Source of the DNA: Devosia naphthalenivorans
Lineage (GTDB): Bacteria > Pseudomonadota > Alphaproteobacteria > Rhizobiales > Devosiaceae
Direction: 5' to 3'
Assembly: GCF_003056355.1 (NCBI RefSeq)
Contig: NZ_PYVW01000019.1
Location: 1 to 64,000, forward strand
DNA length: 64,000 bases
The position numbers and the translations under genes are program-made. Of this stretch, positions 29,748-39,825 are shown piece after piece (positions within the stretch are counted from its first letter, which is position 1; each line of letters starts with the position of its first letter). Under the pieces are notes generated by a model. That model had not been told where the DNA came from. It did not search any database and worked only from the letters and a program-made list of their open reading frames with translations.

Positions 29748-30283
29748 GGAGTGGCGAACCGCTGTGGAATGTCGGCGAAAGCTTCGACGATTTTGTCGTA
29801 GGCGTCCTTCTTGAAGGGCACGATCAGGCTGGGCGTGCGGCTGAGTTTTTCCCAGCGCCACTCGTCGAACTCGGCGGTGAACTTGCCGCCGCCGGGGCTG
29901 TGCACGTCGATTTCACTGTCGTCGCCCGTGAAGGCAAAAGCGAACCAGCGCTGGCGCTGGCCGCGGTATTTGCCGTGCAGGGCGATGCCGAGGGCTTCGT
30001 CGGGCAGCTCGTAGTGGATCCATTCGGGCGCTTCGGCCAAAAGGCTGACGCTCGACATGTTGGTTTCCTCGTGCAACTCGCGCAGCGCAGCCCGCAGAGG
30101 GTCCTCGCCCCTATCGATGCCGCCCTGGGGCATCTGCCAGGGTGCCTCGATGACGGCTTTGCCCTCGATATAGTCGTTGGGCTTGCGCCGGCCGATGAAG
30201 ACATTGCCTTCGTTATTGAACACGGCGACGCCCACACAATCACGATAGGGCAGGGATTCCCGGGCGGGACGATCAGCAGACAT
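29744..30283 (-). CDS. rppH: RNA pyrophosphohydrolase
   Basis: A 179-residue Nudix enzyme removing pyrophosphate from 5' triphosphate RNA to start mRNA decay. LPYRDCVGVAVFNNEGNVFI, WQMPQGGIDRGEDP and the Nudix box reading GGIDRGEDPLRAALRELHEE then T are the RppH/IalA hallmarks; QRQRWFAFAFTG and FDEWRWEKL follow. The ialA name is used in related genera. It overlaps the racemase gene. Confidence 0.94.
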   Translation of the reverse strand: MSADRPARESLPYRDCVGVAVFNNEGNVFIGRRKPNDYIEGKAVIEAPWQMPQGGIDRGEDPLRAALRELHEETNMSSVSLLAEAPEWIHYELPDEALGIALHGKYRGQRQRWFAFAFTGDDSEIDVHSPGGGKFTAEFDEWRWEKLSRTPSLIVPFKKDAYDKIVEAFADIPQRFATP

Positions 30284-30293
30284 GGGGCAAACT

Positions 30294-31403
30294 CTACTTC
30301 ATCAGGGCGCTGGCCGGCACCAGGGCGATGCCCTTGCTTTCCAGCTCGCCGGCCCATTCGGCGACTGCGGTTATCGATATGGGCAAGGCGCTTACCATAC
30401 CAATTGCCTGCCCGTTCTCCACTGCGGCCTGCTCAAGGCTGGCAAGCGCTGCGAGTATGGATTGGCGCGAAGGATTGGCGTCGATCACCAGATCGGCCCT
30501 GGCAAAAGGCACCTTGTTGCCCTGGGCAAGCTGAGGGGCGAGCGAACGGTTGGAGGAGCCATCATCGAGATAGCCGAGACCCCGCGCGCCAAGCTCTTCC
30601 ATGATCGGCGAAAAATCGGCCGCGGATGCGGTGAAGCGGGCGCCCATATTGTTGACGAGGCCCGCATAGCCGCCAAAGCGGGCCATGAGCCAGAACAGCT
30701 TGTCGAGGTTGGAGCGGGTCGGCTCACCTGTCAGCAGCGTCTGGGGGCCGGGGTCGTTCTGGGGGTAATCGAATGGCTCGAGCGGCACTTCGAGCAGGAC
30801 CTCGTGCCCAGCCGAGCGCGCGGCAGCCACCGTGGTGGTGAGGGTCTTGCCATAGGGCGCAAAGGCCAGGGTCACTTCGGGCGGCAGTTGATCGATGGTG
30901 CTGAGCGAGCCCTGCTCGTTGATGCCAAGGCCACTGACCACGATGGCCACCATGGGCTTACCACTGGCGAGAGCGGCTTCAGCGGGCCGAGCATAGGCGG
31001 CGAAGGGGGTAAGGCCTGCGGCGGAGATGCGCGGGATGGCGCCGTCGGCGGTTTCTTCGCTGAGATCAGGCAGGGCACCGAACATGTCTGGGGCGCCGGT
31101 AGTGCTCGATGGCGCGGGTGGGGTGACATTGGTGCCTGCCGGGTATTGCTGGGGATCGGCAGTGATGGTCACCGGGCCGGTGCTGACGGCATTGGCGAGC
31201 TCATTGCCGTTGCGGGTGCTGGTAATCGCCACTTCTTCGCTCGGGCGACCGCCATGGGGATCATCGACCAGCAGCAGGCGCGCGGCCACGGCGGCGCTGA
31301 TTAGTACCAGAACGGCCAGCAATATCCGGCCGACCGGCCATTGGCGCCTGGTTCCGGGTTTGCGCTTGCGCCCGGTCAGGGGCGTGGAGAGATCATTGGC
31401 CAA
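30294..31403 (-). CDS. Divergent polysaccharide deacetylase family protein (YibQ-like)
   Basis: A 369-residue protein from a TTG at 31403 (M-A-N-D-L-S-T-P-L). A TTG at 31424 gives seven more residues, but it lies in the tail of the preceding gene's terminator. One N-terminal transmembrane segment (ILLAVLVLISAAVAARLLL) is followed by a Pro/Thr linker and a carbohydrate-esterase-like barrel: VAIVVSGLGINEQGSLSTID, EVLLEVPLEPFDYP and LVNNMGARFTAS. These proteins act at the envelope; enzymatic activity is not established. It is next to envC and ctpA, as in many relatives. Confidence 0.85.
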   Translation of the reverse strand: MANDLSTPLTGRKRKPGTRRQWPVGRILLAVLVLISAAVAARLLLVDDPHGGRPSEEVAITSTRNGNELANAVSTGPVTITADPQQYPAGTNVTPPAPSSTTGAPDMFGALPDLSEETADGAIPRISAAGLTPFAAYARPAEAALASGKPMVAIVVSGLGINEQGSLSTIDQLPPEVTLAFAPYGKTLTTTVAAARSAGHEVLLEVPLEPFDYPQNDPGPQTLLTGEPTRSNLDKLFWLMARFGGYAGLVNNMGARFTASAADFSPIMEELGARGLGYLDDGSSNRSLAPQLAQGNKVPFARADLVIDANPSRQSILAALASLEQAAVENGQAIGMVSALPISITAVAEWAGELESKGIALVPASALMK

Positions 31404-31422
31404 TAAGGGACGTCCCGAAAGC

Positions 31423-31456
31423 AAAAGGGCGGGGCAGCGAATCAGCTACCCCGCCC
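31423..31456 (-). terminator. Rho-independent terminator after ctpA
   Basis: On the minus strand GGGCGGGG-TAGCTGATTCGCTG-CCCCGCCC is followed by TTTTGCTTT, 28 nt past the ctpA stop. It means yibQ may need its own promoter or partial readthrough. Confidence 0.75.
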
Positions 31457-31483
31457 AAACCAGTCATAGCACGGCGCTCGTGC

Positions 31484-32935
31484 CTACTCGGCCTTGGGCG
31501 GGAAGGCCGGATCGGTCTCCTCGCCATTGATCAGGCGGACGGCATATTGCAGCTGCGCGTCGTCGGCCGCTTCCGGTGGCACATAGACCGAGGAGCCGAC
31601 GGTGGTTTCTTCCTGGCCTTCGATGGTGATGTGGCCGGCGAGCCCCGCTTCACCGATGATCTCGTCGCGGCCCTGGAATTCCTCGGGGACGACCTGCTTG
31701 ACCTCGATATCGGGCGTGATGCCCAGCGCTTGGATGGAGCGGTTGTCTGGCGTGTAGTAACGTGCCGTCGTCAGCCGCATGGCCCCATCGGGGCCAAGCG
31801 AGATGATCGACTGGACGCTGCCCTTGCCGAAGGAGCGGGTACCGACAACGGTTGCACGCTTGTGGTCCTGCAACGCTCCGGCCACGATTTCGGAGGCCGA
31901 AGCGGAGCCGCCATTGATCAGCACGACCAGGGGCACGTCCGTGAGTTGTGCATCCAGCGGATCGGGCTGGGCGTCGTAGCGGGCGGATTCCTGCGCGATG
32001 CGGCCGCGCGTCAGCACGATGGCACCCTGCTTGAGGAAGGCATCGGCGACATAGACCGACTGGTCGACAAGCCCGCCCGGATTGTTGCGCAGATCGAGGA
32101 TAATGCCCTTGGGCGGGGCCTTATCGCGCTCGGCATAGATGTCTTTGATCGCCTTTTCGATACCGACAAAGGCCTGTTCGGAGAAGCGGGCGAGGCGCAC
32201 CACGGCAACATCGCCTTCCATGCTCCAGCGCACGGCGCGCATGGAGATGGTGGCGCGTTCCAACTCGAATGTCAGCGGCTCGGGCACGCCTTCGCGGGCG
32301 ACGGTGATCTCGACCTTGGTGCCCAGCGGGCCACGCATCTTGCCGACGGCGTCATCCAGCGTCAGGCCCTGCACCTGCGTGCCATCGATTTCGACGATGA
32401 GGTCATTGGCGAGGATGCCGGCACGGGCGGCCGGGGTGTCGTCGATCGGGGAAACGACCTTGACGATGCCTTCTTCCATGGTGACTTCGATGCCTAAGCC
32501 CCCGAATTCGCCCGAGGTATCCTCGCGCATGTCGTCGTAGTCGGCGGGGGGGAGATAGCCCGAATGAGGATCGAGAGAGGTCAGCATGCCCTGGATGGCG
32601 GCGCGGATCAGCTCCTGCTCATCGGGCGGATCGACATATTCGGCCCGGATGCGATCGAAGATTTCGCCAAAGAGGTTGAGATCGGAATAGATCTCGAGCG
32701 GATCGCGCGGGGCGGCAGCGTTTTCTTCCGGCGTGGGCTCGGGTTCTTCTCCGCCCGGCGCTGGTTCTTCGACCGGAGCCTGATCGGGTGCCTGATCCGG
32801 CGCGGGAGCGGGCGTTTCCTCGGCGGGAGGTGGCTCGGTTGTGGGAGCGGGGGCCGGTTCCTGGGCAATCAACAAGCCAGCGGGCAGCGAAAGCGCCAAA
32901 GCAATGGCGAGCGTGCGAAGGGGCGTAAGGCGCAT
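31484..32935 (-). CDS. ctpA: S41-family C-terminal processing protease
   Basis: A 483-residue periplasmic serine protease. The start at 32935 gives a signal peptide ending in LLIAQE; a Pro/Glu-rich linker (about 25-75) follows. Then a PDZ domain (GGLGIEVTMEEGIVKVVSPI) and the S41 catalytic core: the serine in GGSASASEIVAGAL and the lysine in GTRSFGKGSVQSI. It trims C-termini of envelope proteins and typically controls peptidoglycan hydrolases. The envC-like gene is 7 nt upstream, so the two are cotranscribed. Confidence 0.95.
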   Translation of the reverse strand: MRLTPLRTLAIALALSLPAGLLIAQEPAPAPTTEPPPAEETPAPAPDQAPDQAPVEEPAPGGEEPEPTPEENAAAPRDPLEIYSDLNLFGEIFDRIRAEYVDPPDEQELIRAAIQGMLTSLDPHSGYLPPADYDDMREDTSGEFGGLGIEVTMEEGIVKVVSPIDDTPAARAGILANDLIVEIDGTQVQGLTLDDAVGKMRGPLGTKVEITVAREGVPEPLTFELERATISMRAVRWSMEGDVAVVRLARFSEQAFVGIEKAIKDIYAERDKAPPKGIILDLRNNPGGLVDQSVYVADAFLKQGAIVLTRGRIAQESARYDAQPDPLDAQLTDVPLVVLINGGSASASEIVAGALQDHKRATVVGTRSFGKGSVQSIISLGPDGAMRLTTARYYTPDNRSIQALGITPDIEVKQVVPEEFQGRDEIIGEAGLAGHITIEGQEETTVGSSVYVPPEAADDAQLQYAVRLINGEETDPAFPPKAE

Positions 32936-32942
32936 GAGGGTT

Positions 32943-34385
32943 CTATCCACTCTGGGTCGGGGTCGCCCACCAATTGGTGGGATCGACCGGCTCGTTGTTT
33001 TGTCGGAGTTCAATATAGAGGGTCGGCTGGGCGGCGCCAGCATTGGTGGTTACGGAGCGCCCAATTGTGCGTGATCCCATGGTGCCGAGCGGCATGCCCA
33101 TTTGTACAAACTGGCCGATGTCGACCGTCACGGTTTCGAGACCTGCCAGAAGGGCGGTGTAGTTCTGTCCGGTATTGAGGATGACGATTTGGCCGTAATT
33201 GAGGTAAGGCCCTTTATAGAGCACCCAGCCATCGGCGGGCGCCACCACCTGCGCCTCAGCACGCGTCACCAGGGACAGACCCTGGTTGACGCCTCCAAAG
33301 CCGTCATTGGCCCCATAATCAAGCACGGTAACGCCATTGGCGGGCATGGTCAGATAGCCCCTGGCGGCGGCAAAGGGGATCGCCGGTTCGGTGCGCGCGG
33401 TATTGGCCAGCGCCACCTGGATTTCCTGGGGCGTCAATACGGGCGCATCGGGATCGAGCGGTGCATTGGCGGCGGCCGAGGCATTGGCCACCGACGTCAG
33501 CTGGGCTGAGAGACTGTCGATCAATTCCTTGAGCGAAGTGGCGCGGGTGGCCAAGGCCACAGCCTGTTCTTCCTCGGCGGTCAACTGGGCGTTGCGCATG
33601 CCTAGGCCCTGCTTGCGCGCGGCAATCAGGGTCGCGATGCGCAATTGCTCTTCCTCGAGCACGGCGTAATTGGCCTTGAGCGTTTGCTCTTCGGCCAGGG
33701 CCCTCGCCTTGATATCGTTCAGTTCGCGCAGATCAGCGGTGACCGCATCGGCCTTGGCGCGCAGCTGCGGCACGATGGCGGCGATCAGGATGGCGCTGCG
33801 GGCCGAGCCTAATGCGTCGTCGGGGTCAACGATCAGAACTGGCGGCGGATTGAGGCTGATGCGCTCCAATGCCGCCAGCACATTGGCGATTTCCGCGTTG
33901 GAGCCATCGAGGCGTCCGCGCACTTCAAGCTCGGAGACAATCAGTGTGTTGAGCCGCTCTTCGACATCGGCAACCTCGATTTCTGCCAGCTTGACGCGCT
34001 GGGCTGCGGCGATCAGGGCGGCGTTCTGGCTGGCGACATCGCCTTCCAGCGCCGCGATTTCGGCTTTCAGTTCATCGATGCGCTGCTGGCTGAGCGTCAT
34101 CGAGGATTCAATGGCCTCGAGGTCGGCCGTGGTCGGAATGGCGGGTTGATTGGCGGCCGGTGCCTCTGGTGCAGGCGGGGTTGCGTCCGGCTCGGCAGGG
34201 GGTGCTTCGCCGGGGCTTCCCGGCACGGAAGCGGGCTGCGCGAGGACGGGCCCTGGCGTGACCGGAGCGGGTTCGGCTTGCGGTCGGGCAGGCTCGGTTT
34301 GCGCCACCAAAGGCAGGGAGGAAACGCCCGCCAGCAACATGCCAGCCAGCAAAAGCCCTAACCCTCTGACACGCCCAAGCGCCAT
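32943..34385 (-). CDS. EnvC-type murein hydrolase activator with degenerate LytM domain
   Basis: A 480-residue periplasmic protein. I start at 34385, where GGAGGT precedes the ATG by a few bases, giving a signal peptide ending in LPLVAQ. A Pro/Ala linker is followed by long coiled coils (about residues 85-340) and a C-terminal LytM/M23 domain. The metal ligands of active M23 peptidases (HxxxD, HxH) are absent: the segment reads LNYGQIVILNTGQNYTALLA, with no HG. As in EnvC it should activate amidases, not cut peptidoglycan. Confidence 0.88.
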   Translation of the reverse strand: MALGRVRGLGLLLAGMLLAGVSSLPLVAQTEPARPQAEPAPVTPGPVLAQPASVPGSPGEAPPAEPDATPPAPEAPAANQPAIPTTADLEAIESSMTLSQQRIDELKAEIAALEGDVASQNAALIAAAQRVKLAEIEVADVEERLNTLIVSELEVRGRLDGSNAEIANVLAALERISLNPPPVLIVDPDDALGSARSAILIAAIVPQLRAKADAVTADLRELNDIKARALAEEQTLKANYAVLEEEQLRIATLIAARKQGLGMRNAQLTAEEEQAVALATRATSLKELIDSLSAQLTSVANASAAANAPLDPDAPVLTPQEIQVALANTARTEPAIPFAAARGYLTMPANGVTVLDYGANDGFGGVNQGLSLVTRAEAQVVAPADGWVLYKGPYLNYGQIVILNTGQNYTALLAGLETVTVDIGQFVQMGMPLGTMGSRTIGRSVTTNAGAAQPTLYIELRQNNEPVDPTNWWATPTQSG

Positions 34386-34490
34386 GAAACCTCCAGCACG
34401 GGCGCCGCACGCCCGAATCAGTGCGCGCACCATAGCAAGCCCGCTCCAAAGCGGAGGTTAACGATGCTTAACCATGCCGTGATGGCCTGC

Positions 34491-34973
34491 TCAGTCGCCG
34501 CGATGATAGGGATGACCCGACAGAATGGTAGTGGTGCGGTAAAGCTGCTCGGCCAGCATGATGCGCACCAATTGGTGCGGCCAGGTGAGGGGCGAAAAGC
34601 TCAGCACCAGATCGGCCTGGCTGACGAATTCGGGCAGGAGGCCATCAGCCCCACCAATGACGAAGCTTGCCGCGGGGCGGCCATCGTCACGCCAGCGGCC
34701 GATCTGGTTGGCGAAGGTTTCGGAACCGATGGATTTGCCGCGTTCGTCCAGCGCTACCACGACGCCATCGGGCAAAGAGGCGCGCAGGTTCTTGGCTTCT
34801 TCGGCCTTGCGGCTGGCCGAAGAGGAGGCGCGGGATTCAGTGAGTTCGATGACATCGAAGCCGGTCAGCGCCAGCGGCTTGCCGCCGCCGGTCGCGCGGT
34901 CGAGATACCGCGCAACCATCTCACGCTCCGGCCCGGCCTTCATTCGGCCGACAGCCGCAATCGTTATGCGCAT
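34491..34973 (-). CDS. rlmH: 23S rRNA pseudouridine-1915 N3-methyltransferase
   Basis: A 160-residue SPOUT-fold methyltransferase. Family marks are the N-terminus MRITIAAVGRMKAGPE, FVIGGADGLLPEF with the knot glycine loop, and the C-terminal SPLTWPHQLVRIMLAEQLYR followed by HPYHRGD. It modifies helix 69 of 23S rRNA in assembled ribosomes. It lies 9 nt from rsfS, the usual partner. Confidence 0.96.
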   Translation of the reverse strand: MRITIAAVGRMKAGPEREMVARYLDRATGGGKPLALTGFDVIELTESRASSSASRKAEEAKNLRASLPDGVVVALDERGKSIGSETFANQIGRWRDDGRPAASFVIGGADGLLPEFVSQADLVLSFSPLTWPHQLVRIMLAEQLYRTTTILSGHPYHRGD

Positions 34974-34982
34974 GCGAAATGA

Positions 34983-35396
34983 TCAGTGAGCGTCGGCAGC
35001 GAAATCTGCCTGCCACATCTTTTCGATGTTGTAGAACTCGCGCACTTCGGGGCGGAAAATGTGGACGATGACATCGCCGGCATCCACCAGGACCCAATCG
35101 CAATGGGGCAAGCCCTCGATGCGCGGCTTGCCGTATCCGGCATCGCGCAGGGCTGTTACCATCTGATCGGCGACGGCACCGACATGACGCTGCGAGCGGC
35201 CGGACGCCACGACCATGTGGTCGGCGAGGGAAGATTTGCCGGTAATATCTACCGCAACAATCTCCTCGGCCTTGGCATCGTCCAGGCATTCAAGGATCAC
35301 ATCGATCATGGGGCGTTCCGGGTTGGCCTTGACGGCCTCAGGAGCGGAAATGGTGTTCTCGGGCAGCGCGGCCATCAGCAATGGCCTTCCGCCCAT
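34983..35396 (-). CDS. rsfS: Ribosomal silencing factor
   Basis: A 137-residue protein that binds uL14 and blocks subunit joining during starvation. The core is ECLDDAKAEEIVAVDITGKS, DHMVVASGRSQRHVGAVADQ, and IEGLPHCDWVLVDAGDVIVH with IFRPEVREFYNIEKMW. The start is not certain: the ATG at 35396 lacks a ribosome site, and the ATG at 35375 has GGAAGG nine bases upstream. Confidence 0.95.
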   Translation of the reverse strand: MGGRPLLMAALPENTISAPEAVKANPERPMIDVILECLDDAKAEEIVAVDITGKSSLADHMVVASGRSQRHVGAVADQMVTALRDAGYGKPRIEGLPHCDWVLVDAGDVIVHIFRPEVREFYNIEKMWQADFAADAH

Positions 35397-35552
35397 GACA
35401 GTGCATGGGTCATGCGTAGGGTCAGCATCCTTGGTTGTTGATCGGAATGTGCAGGCGTTTTGTAAACGGCAAGCAATCAGTTCCTGTTCCGGTGACTATC
35501 ATCACACGGGGACAATATGCGCTCTCTGGCGCCATTTCGCAAGATTGCCCCC

Positions 35553-36194
35553 TCACTTTGCATCAAAGTGCCGCGTTTGGGCCCGGATTGCCGATGAAGA
35601 GAGCGTCGATTGGCGACCATGGAGATAAATCCACGAGGGGGGCGGGAGCATGGCCAGACGGGGGGCGTCTTCCTCGTCAATGCGCCAGCGCGCCAAGGCG
35701 CTCGCTGCCAGAGAGGTGGGCGCCAGGCGGGAAGAGCCGGGCCGGACATAGACGGCCATGGGCAGCATTTCGGCGATTTCGCGCCAGCGCTCCCAGCGGT
35801 GAAAATTGACCAGATTGTCGGCACCCATGATCCACACGAAGCGGCGGTCGGGCATGATCTGGGTTAAGAAGCGGATGGTTTGCCAGGAGTAAGTGAACCC
35901 ATGTGCTGCTTCAAAGCCGGTGACGCGCACTTTTGGATGGCGCAGCAGGCGGCGGGCCGCCAGCACCCGGTCGGCCAACGGGGCAAGTTCCTTGTGATCC
36001 TTGAGCGGGTTGCCAGGGGTGACCAGCACCCAGAGCGCATCGAGATCGAGCCGGCGCAGGGTCTCCTCGACCACGAGCCGATGACCTTCATGTACGGGAT
36101 TGAAGCTGCCCCCAAACAGCCCAATGCGCATGCCCGCGCCGGAGACGGGCAGTTCGGTGATGCCGGGAATGCGGATTGGGTGACGCAGGGTCAA
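35553..36194 (-). CDS. nadD: Nicotinate-nucleotide adenylyltransferase
   Basis: A 213-residue enzyme making deamido-NAD from NaMN and ATP. The nucleotidyltransferase motif IGLFGGSFNPVHEGHRLV (GxFxPxHxGH) is complete and the C-terminal SSSAIRAQ motif (ISSTxIR type) is present. It lies just after proA and before rsfS, the conserved order. The 150-bp gap to rsfS has no recognised signal. Confidence 0.96.
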   Translation of the reverse strand: MTLRHPIRIPGITELPVSGAGMRIGLFGGSFNPVHEGHRLVVEETLRRLDLDALWVLVTPGNPLKDHKELAPLADRVLAARRLLRHPKVRVTGFEAAHGFTYSWQTIRFLTQIMPDRRFVWIMGADNLVNFHRWERWREIAEMLPMAVYVRPGSSRLAPTSLAASALARWRIDEEDAPRLAMLPPPSWIYLHGRQSTLSSSAIRAQTRHFDAK

Positions 36195-36200
36195 AAGGGA

Positions 36201-37481
36201 TCAGGGTCTCGTTTGGCCGTTGCCGCGGATGCGGTATTTGAAGCTGGTGAGTTGTTCGACGCCGACGGGGCCGCGGGCGTGCATCTTGCCGGTGGCGATG
36301 CCGATTTCGCCGCCAAAGCCGAACTCGCCGCCATCGGCGAACTGGGTGGAGGCGTTGTGCAGGAGAATGGCGCTGTCGATTTCGCGGAAGAATTTGTCAA
36401 CGGCGATGGGGTCTTCGGCGATGATCGCTTCGGTGTGGTGGCTGGAATATTTCTCGATATGGGCGATCGCGGCCTCAAGGCTGTCGACGATCTTTACCGA
36501 TATAATGGCGTCCTCGTATTCGGTGCGCCAGTCCTCTTCCGTGGCCGTTTCGGTTAGCGGATTGTTAGCATTGACAGTCGCATCTCCGCGCACTTCGCAC
36601 CCTTTGGCGATCAAAGCGTCAATGATGGGGTTGAGGTGGGTCTTGACCACGTCCCGGTGCACCAGCAGTGTCTCGGCCGCGCCGCAAATGCCGGTGCGGC
36701 GCATCTTGGCGTTGAGCGTGACGCTTACTGCTTTTTCGAGATCGGCAGATTTGTCGATATAGACGTGTACCAGCCCTTCGAGATGGGCGAATACCGGCAC
36801 GCGGGCTTCGTTCTGTACGCGGGCGACCAGTGTCTTGCCACCGCGGGGCACGATGACGTCGATATTGCCGTCGAGCCCCCGGAGCATTTCGCCCACTGCG
36901 GCGCGATCGGTGGTGGGGACCAGTTGCACACACTCAACCGGTAGGCCCGCGAGATGGAGCCCGTCGAGCAGGCATTCAACGAGCGCGTGGCTGGAGTGGA
37001 AGCTGTCGCTGCCGCCGCGCAGGATGACCGCGTTCCCGGATTTGATGCAAAGGGCGCCGGCGTCTGCGGTGACGTTGGGGCGCGATTCAAAGATCACGCC
37101 GATAACGCCAAGGGGCGTGCGCACCCGCTCGATATGAAGACCGTTGGGGCGATCCCATTCGGCGATGGTGGTGCCGACGGGATCGGGGAGTTCGGCAATG
37201 GTCTGGACGGCCTCGATGATGCCGTCGATGCGGGCGTCGGTCAGCTCCAGACGGTCAAGGAATGCCTTGGATATGCCCTTGGTGCGGGCCGCTTCCATGT
37301 CCTTGGCGTTGGCGGCCAGGATTTTCTTGCGGTGTGCATTGATCGCGCCAGCCGCGGTCAGCAGCGCGGTGCGCTTCTGCTCTGGCGTGGCAATCGCCAG
37401 GGCCCTGGCGCCGATGCGGGCATTGCGGCCCAGTTCGGACATGATGGAACCGAGAGATTGTTCGGCTTCAGCCAAGCTCAT
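36201..37481 (-). CDS. proA: Gamma-glutamyl phosphate reductase
   Basis: A 426-residue enzyme of proline synthesis reducing glutamyl-5-phosphate to the semialdehyde. The start at 37481 ([20 protein letters not shown]) overlaps the end of proB by 14 nt. Catalytic cysteine segment [19 protein letters not shown]-site segments [20 protein letters not shown] and [15 protein letters not shown]. The C-terminus ends [13 protein letters not shown]-like ([16 protein letters not shown]). Confidence 0.97.
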   Translation of the reverse strand: MSLAEAEQSLGSIMSELGRNARIGARALAIATPEQKRTALLTAAGAINAHRKKILAANAKDMEAARTKGISKAFLDRLELTDARIDGIIEAVQTIAELPDPVGTTIAEWDRPNGLHIERVRTPLGVIGVIFESRPNVTADAGALCIKSGNAVILRGGSDSFHSSHALVECLLDGLHLAGLPVECVQLVPTTDRAAVGEMLRGLDGNIDVIVPRGGKTLVARVQNEARVPVFAHLEGLVHVYIDKSADLEKAVSVTLNAKMRRTGICGAAETLLVHRDVVKTHLNPIIDALIAKGCEVRGDATVNANNPLTETATEEDWRTEYEDAIISVKIVDSLEAAIAHIEKYSSHHTEAIIAEDPIAVDKFFREIDSAILLHNASTQFADGGEFGFGGEIGIATGKMHARGPVGVEQLTSFKYRIRGNGQTRP

Positions 37482-38607
37482 GGCTTTCCTCCTTGGCGCC
37501 AACCAGCACCATATTGTCGCGATGAATGAGGGCGGCACGATTGGACGTGCCGAGCAATTCCTGCACCGCGTCGCTGCGCTTGCCCATAACCAGGCGTGCT
37601 TCGTCGCTATCGAGTCCGGCGAGGCCCCGGGCGATTTCGATGCCGTCGGGATTGAGGACGGCGATGGCATCACCGCGCTCGAACTCGCCGGTGACGCGGG
37701 TGACGCCGATGGGCAGCAGCGATTTGCCCGTGAGCAGGGCGCGGGCGGCGCCGGCGTCGACGCTCAGCGTACCCGCAAGGGCGAGCGAGCCCATGATCCA
37801 GCGCTTGCGGGCCTGGGCGCGGCTCTCGGCCGGATAAAACAGCGTGTGCCGGCCGCCTTCGGTCAGCGCCTTAAGCGGATGATCTTCGGTGCCCTTGGCG
37901 ATGATCATCGCCGTGCCGGCTTGCGTCGCAATCTTGCCGGCCTCGACCTTGGTGGTCATGCCGCCGCGCGACAGATGGCTCGCGGCGCCACCGGCCATGG
38001 CTTCGATGGCGGGGGTGATGACGCGCACTTCGGGCAGATGCCGCGCGTCCGGGTCCTTGGCAGGCGGGGCGGTATAGAGGCCGTCGATGTCGCTGAGGAG
38101 CACGAGGCAATCGGCCTCGATCATGGTCGCGACTCGGGCGGAAAGCCGGTCATTGTCGCCATAGCGGATTTCCGCGGTGGCGACGCTGTCGTTCTCGTTG
38201 ATGATGGGAACGGCGCCGAGGCCCAATAGGGTCGCGATGGTGGTGCGGGCGTTGAGGTAGTAGCGCCGCTCCTCGGTGATGTTGGGCGTGATGAGGATCT
38301 GGCCGGTGACGATGTCGTGGCGGCCCAGGGCTTCGGCCCAGGCCTGGCTGAGGGCAATCTGTCCGGCGCTGGCGGCGGCCTGGGATTGCTCAAGGGTCAG
38401 AGCCACGGCGGAGAGGCCGAGAAGACCGCGGCCAAGGGCGATGGCGCCGGAGGAGACGATGACGACTTCGCAGCCGTCGGTCTTGAGGGCGGCAAGATCG
38501 CTGGCCAGGTTCGCCAGCCACTGCGCGCGTAGCCTGCCCGTTTTGTCGACAAGCAAGGCGGAGCCGATCTTGATGGTTAGGCGACGGTAGGGGACAAGGG
38601 CGTTCAT
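37468..38607 (-). CDS. proB: Glutamate 5-kinase
   Basis: A 379-residue enzyme phosphorylating glutamate, the first step of proline synthesis. The start at 38607 gives [20 protein letters not shown], the amino acid kinase N-terminus. [38 protein letters not shown] and [17 protein letters not shown] are the active-site blocks. A C-terminal PUA domain (about 275-370) is present, as in feedback-regulated forms. A longer frame upstream passes through repeats and is rejected. Confidence 0.97.
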   Translation of the reverse strand: MNALVPYRRLTIKIGSALLVDKTGRLRAQWLANLASDLAALKTDGCEVVIVSSGAIALGRGLLGLSAVALTLEQSQAAASAGQIALSQAWAEALGRHDIVTGQILITPNITEERRYYLNARTTIATLLGLGAVPIINENDSVATAEIRYGDNDRLSARVATMIEADCLVLLSDIDGLYTAPPAKDPDARHLPEVRVITPAIEAMAGGAASHLSRGGMTTKVEAGKIATQAGTAMIIAKGTEDHPLKALTEGGRHTLFYPAESRAQARKRWIMGSLALAGTLSVDAGAARALLTGKSLLPIGVTRVTGEFERGDAIAVLNPDGIEIARGLAGLDSDEARLVMGKRSDAVQELLGTSNRAALIHRDNMVLVGAKEESHELG

Positions 38608-38654
38608 GTTTTTGGGCCCTTTAGCACTGTGTGCTCGGCCAAACTCGGGCCGAC

Positions 38655-38760
38655 ACCTCCCCCTCGACGGGGGAGGTTGGGAGGGGGTGATGAGAGCCAC
38701 AATATTGGGGCTCTCGCCCCCCACCCTTGATCCCTCCCCGCGAGGGGGAGGGTGTCGACT
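38655..38760. repeat. Palindromic repeat, family C
   Basis: CACCTCCCCCTCGACGGGGG and AGGTTGGGAGGGGG form one hairpin; CCCTCCCCGCGAGGGGGAGG and GTGTCGAC the other, about 50 bp apart. It fills the proB-obgE gap. Confidence 0.75.
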
Positions 38761-38781
38761 GAGACATCAAGGCCAAATTCA

Positions 38782-39825
38782 TCAAGGCGTCCAATTGGGT
38801 TCCACCTTGCGGCGCGCAGCTTCCAGCCGCGCGGCCTTTTCGGCGTCGAGCGTGTCGATGATGGCATAAAGCACCATGTCCACCCCCTTGCCGGTAGCGG
38901 CCGAGACCTGGAAGACATCGGCCTTGCTCAGCTTCTTGAGCAGCTTGACCTTTTGCTTGAGGTCGTCGGGTTCAATGGCATCCACCTTGTTGAGCACCAC
39001 GAGCTCCGGTTTTTCGCCCAGGCGCTCGTCATAGGCTGAAAGCTCATTGCGGATGGTGCGGTAGGGGGCCTCGATATCGTCCTGGGTGCCGTCGATCAGG
39101 TGGATAAGCACACCGCAACGCTCGATATGACCCAGGAACCGGTCACCGATGCCTGCACCCTCGCTGGCCCCTTCGATCAGTCCCGGAATATCGGCCAGCA
39201 CAAAATCGCGTTCGCCAATGGAGACGACGCCCAGATTGGGGTGGAGCGTGGTGAAGGGATAATCGGCGATCTTTGGCTTGGCGGCGGAAACGGCCGCAAG
39301 GAAAGTCGACTTGCCGGCATTGGGCAGGCCGACCAGACCCGCGTCGGCGATCAGCTTGAGGCGCAGCCAGACCCACTTTTCGGTGCCGACCTGGCCCGGG
39401 TTGGCATGGCGGGGCGCCTGGTTGGAGCTGGTCTTGAAGTGCGCATTGCCGAAGCCGCCATTGCCACCCGAAAGCAGCACGACGCGCTGGCCGACCTCGG
39501 TCATATCAGCAATCAGGGTTTCGTTGTCGTCCTCGAACACCTGCGTGCCGACAGGAACGCGCAGAACGGTGTCCTCGCCATCGGCGCCAGTGCGGTTCTT
39601 GCCCATGCCGTGCGTGCCGGTCTTGGCCTTGAAGTGCTGCTGGTAGCGGTAATCGATCAGCGTATTGAGCCCATCGACGCATTCCAGCACGACATCGCCA
39701 CCGCGCCCGCCATTGCCGCCATTGGGGCCGCCGAACTCGACGAATTTTTCGCGCAGGAACGCCACGGCGCCGCCGCCACCGTCGCCCGAGCGAATATAGA
39801 CCTTGGCCTGATCAAGGAACTTCAT
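38782..39825 (-). CDS. obgE: Obg GTPase, ribosome assembly and stress control
   Basis: A 347-residue GTPase. The glycine-rich Obg domain (about 1-158) begins [20 protein letters not shown] and has [13 protein letters not shown]. The G domain has G1 [10 protein letters not shown]3 [16 protein letters not shown] and G4 NKVD. The protein ends shortly after the G domain, without the OCT extension of some homologues. Its start overlaps the acetyltransferase stop by 4 nt, so they are coupled. Confidence 0.97.
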   Translation of the reverse strand: MKFLDQAKVYIRSGDGGGGAVAFLREKFVEFGGPNGGNGGRGGDVVLECVDGLNTLIDYRYQQHFKAKTGTHGMGKNRTGADGEDTVLRVPVGTQVFEDDNETLIADMTEVGQRVVLLSGGNGGFGNAHFKTSSNQAPRHANPGQVGTEKWVWLRLKLIADAGLVGLPNAGKSTFLAAVSAAKPKIADYPFTTLHPNLGVVSIGERDFVLADIPGLIEGASEGAGIGDRFLGHIERCGVLIHLIDGTQDDIEAPYRTIRNELSAYDERLGEKPELVVLNKVDAIEPDDLKQKVKLLKKLSKADVFQVSAATGKGVDMVLYAIIDTLDAEKAARLEAARRKVEPNWTP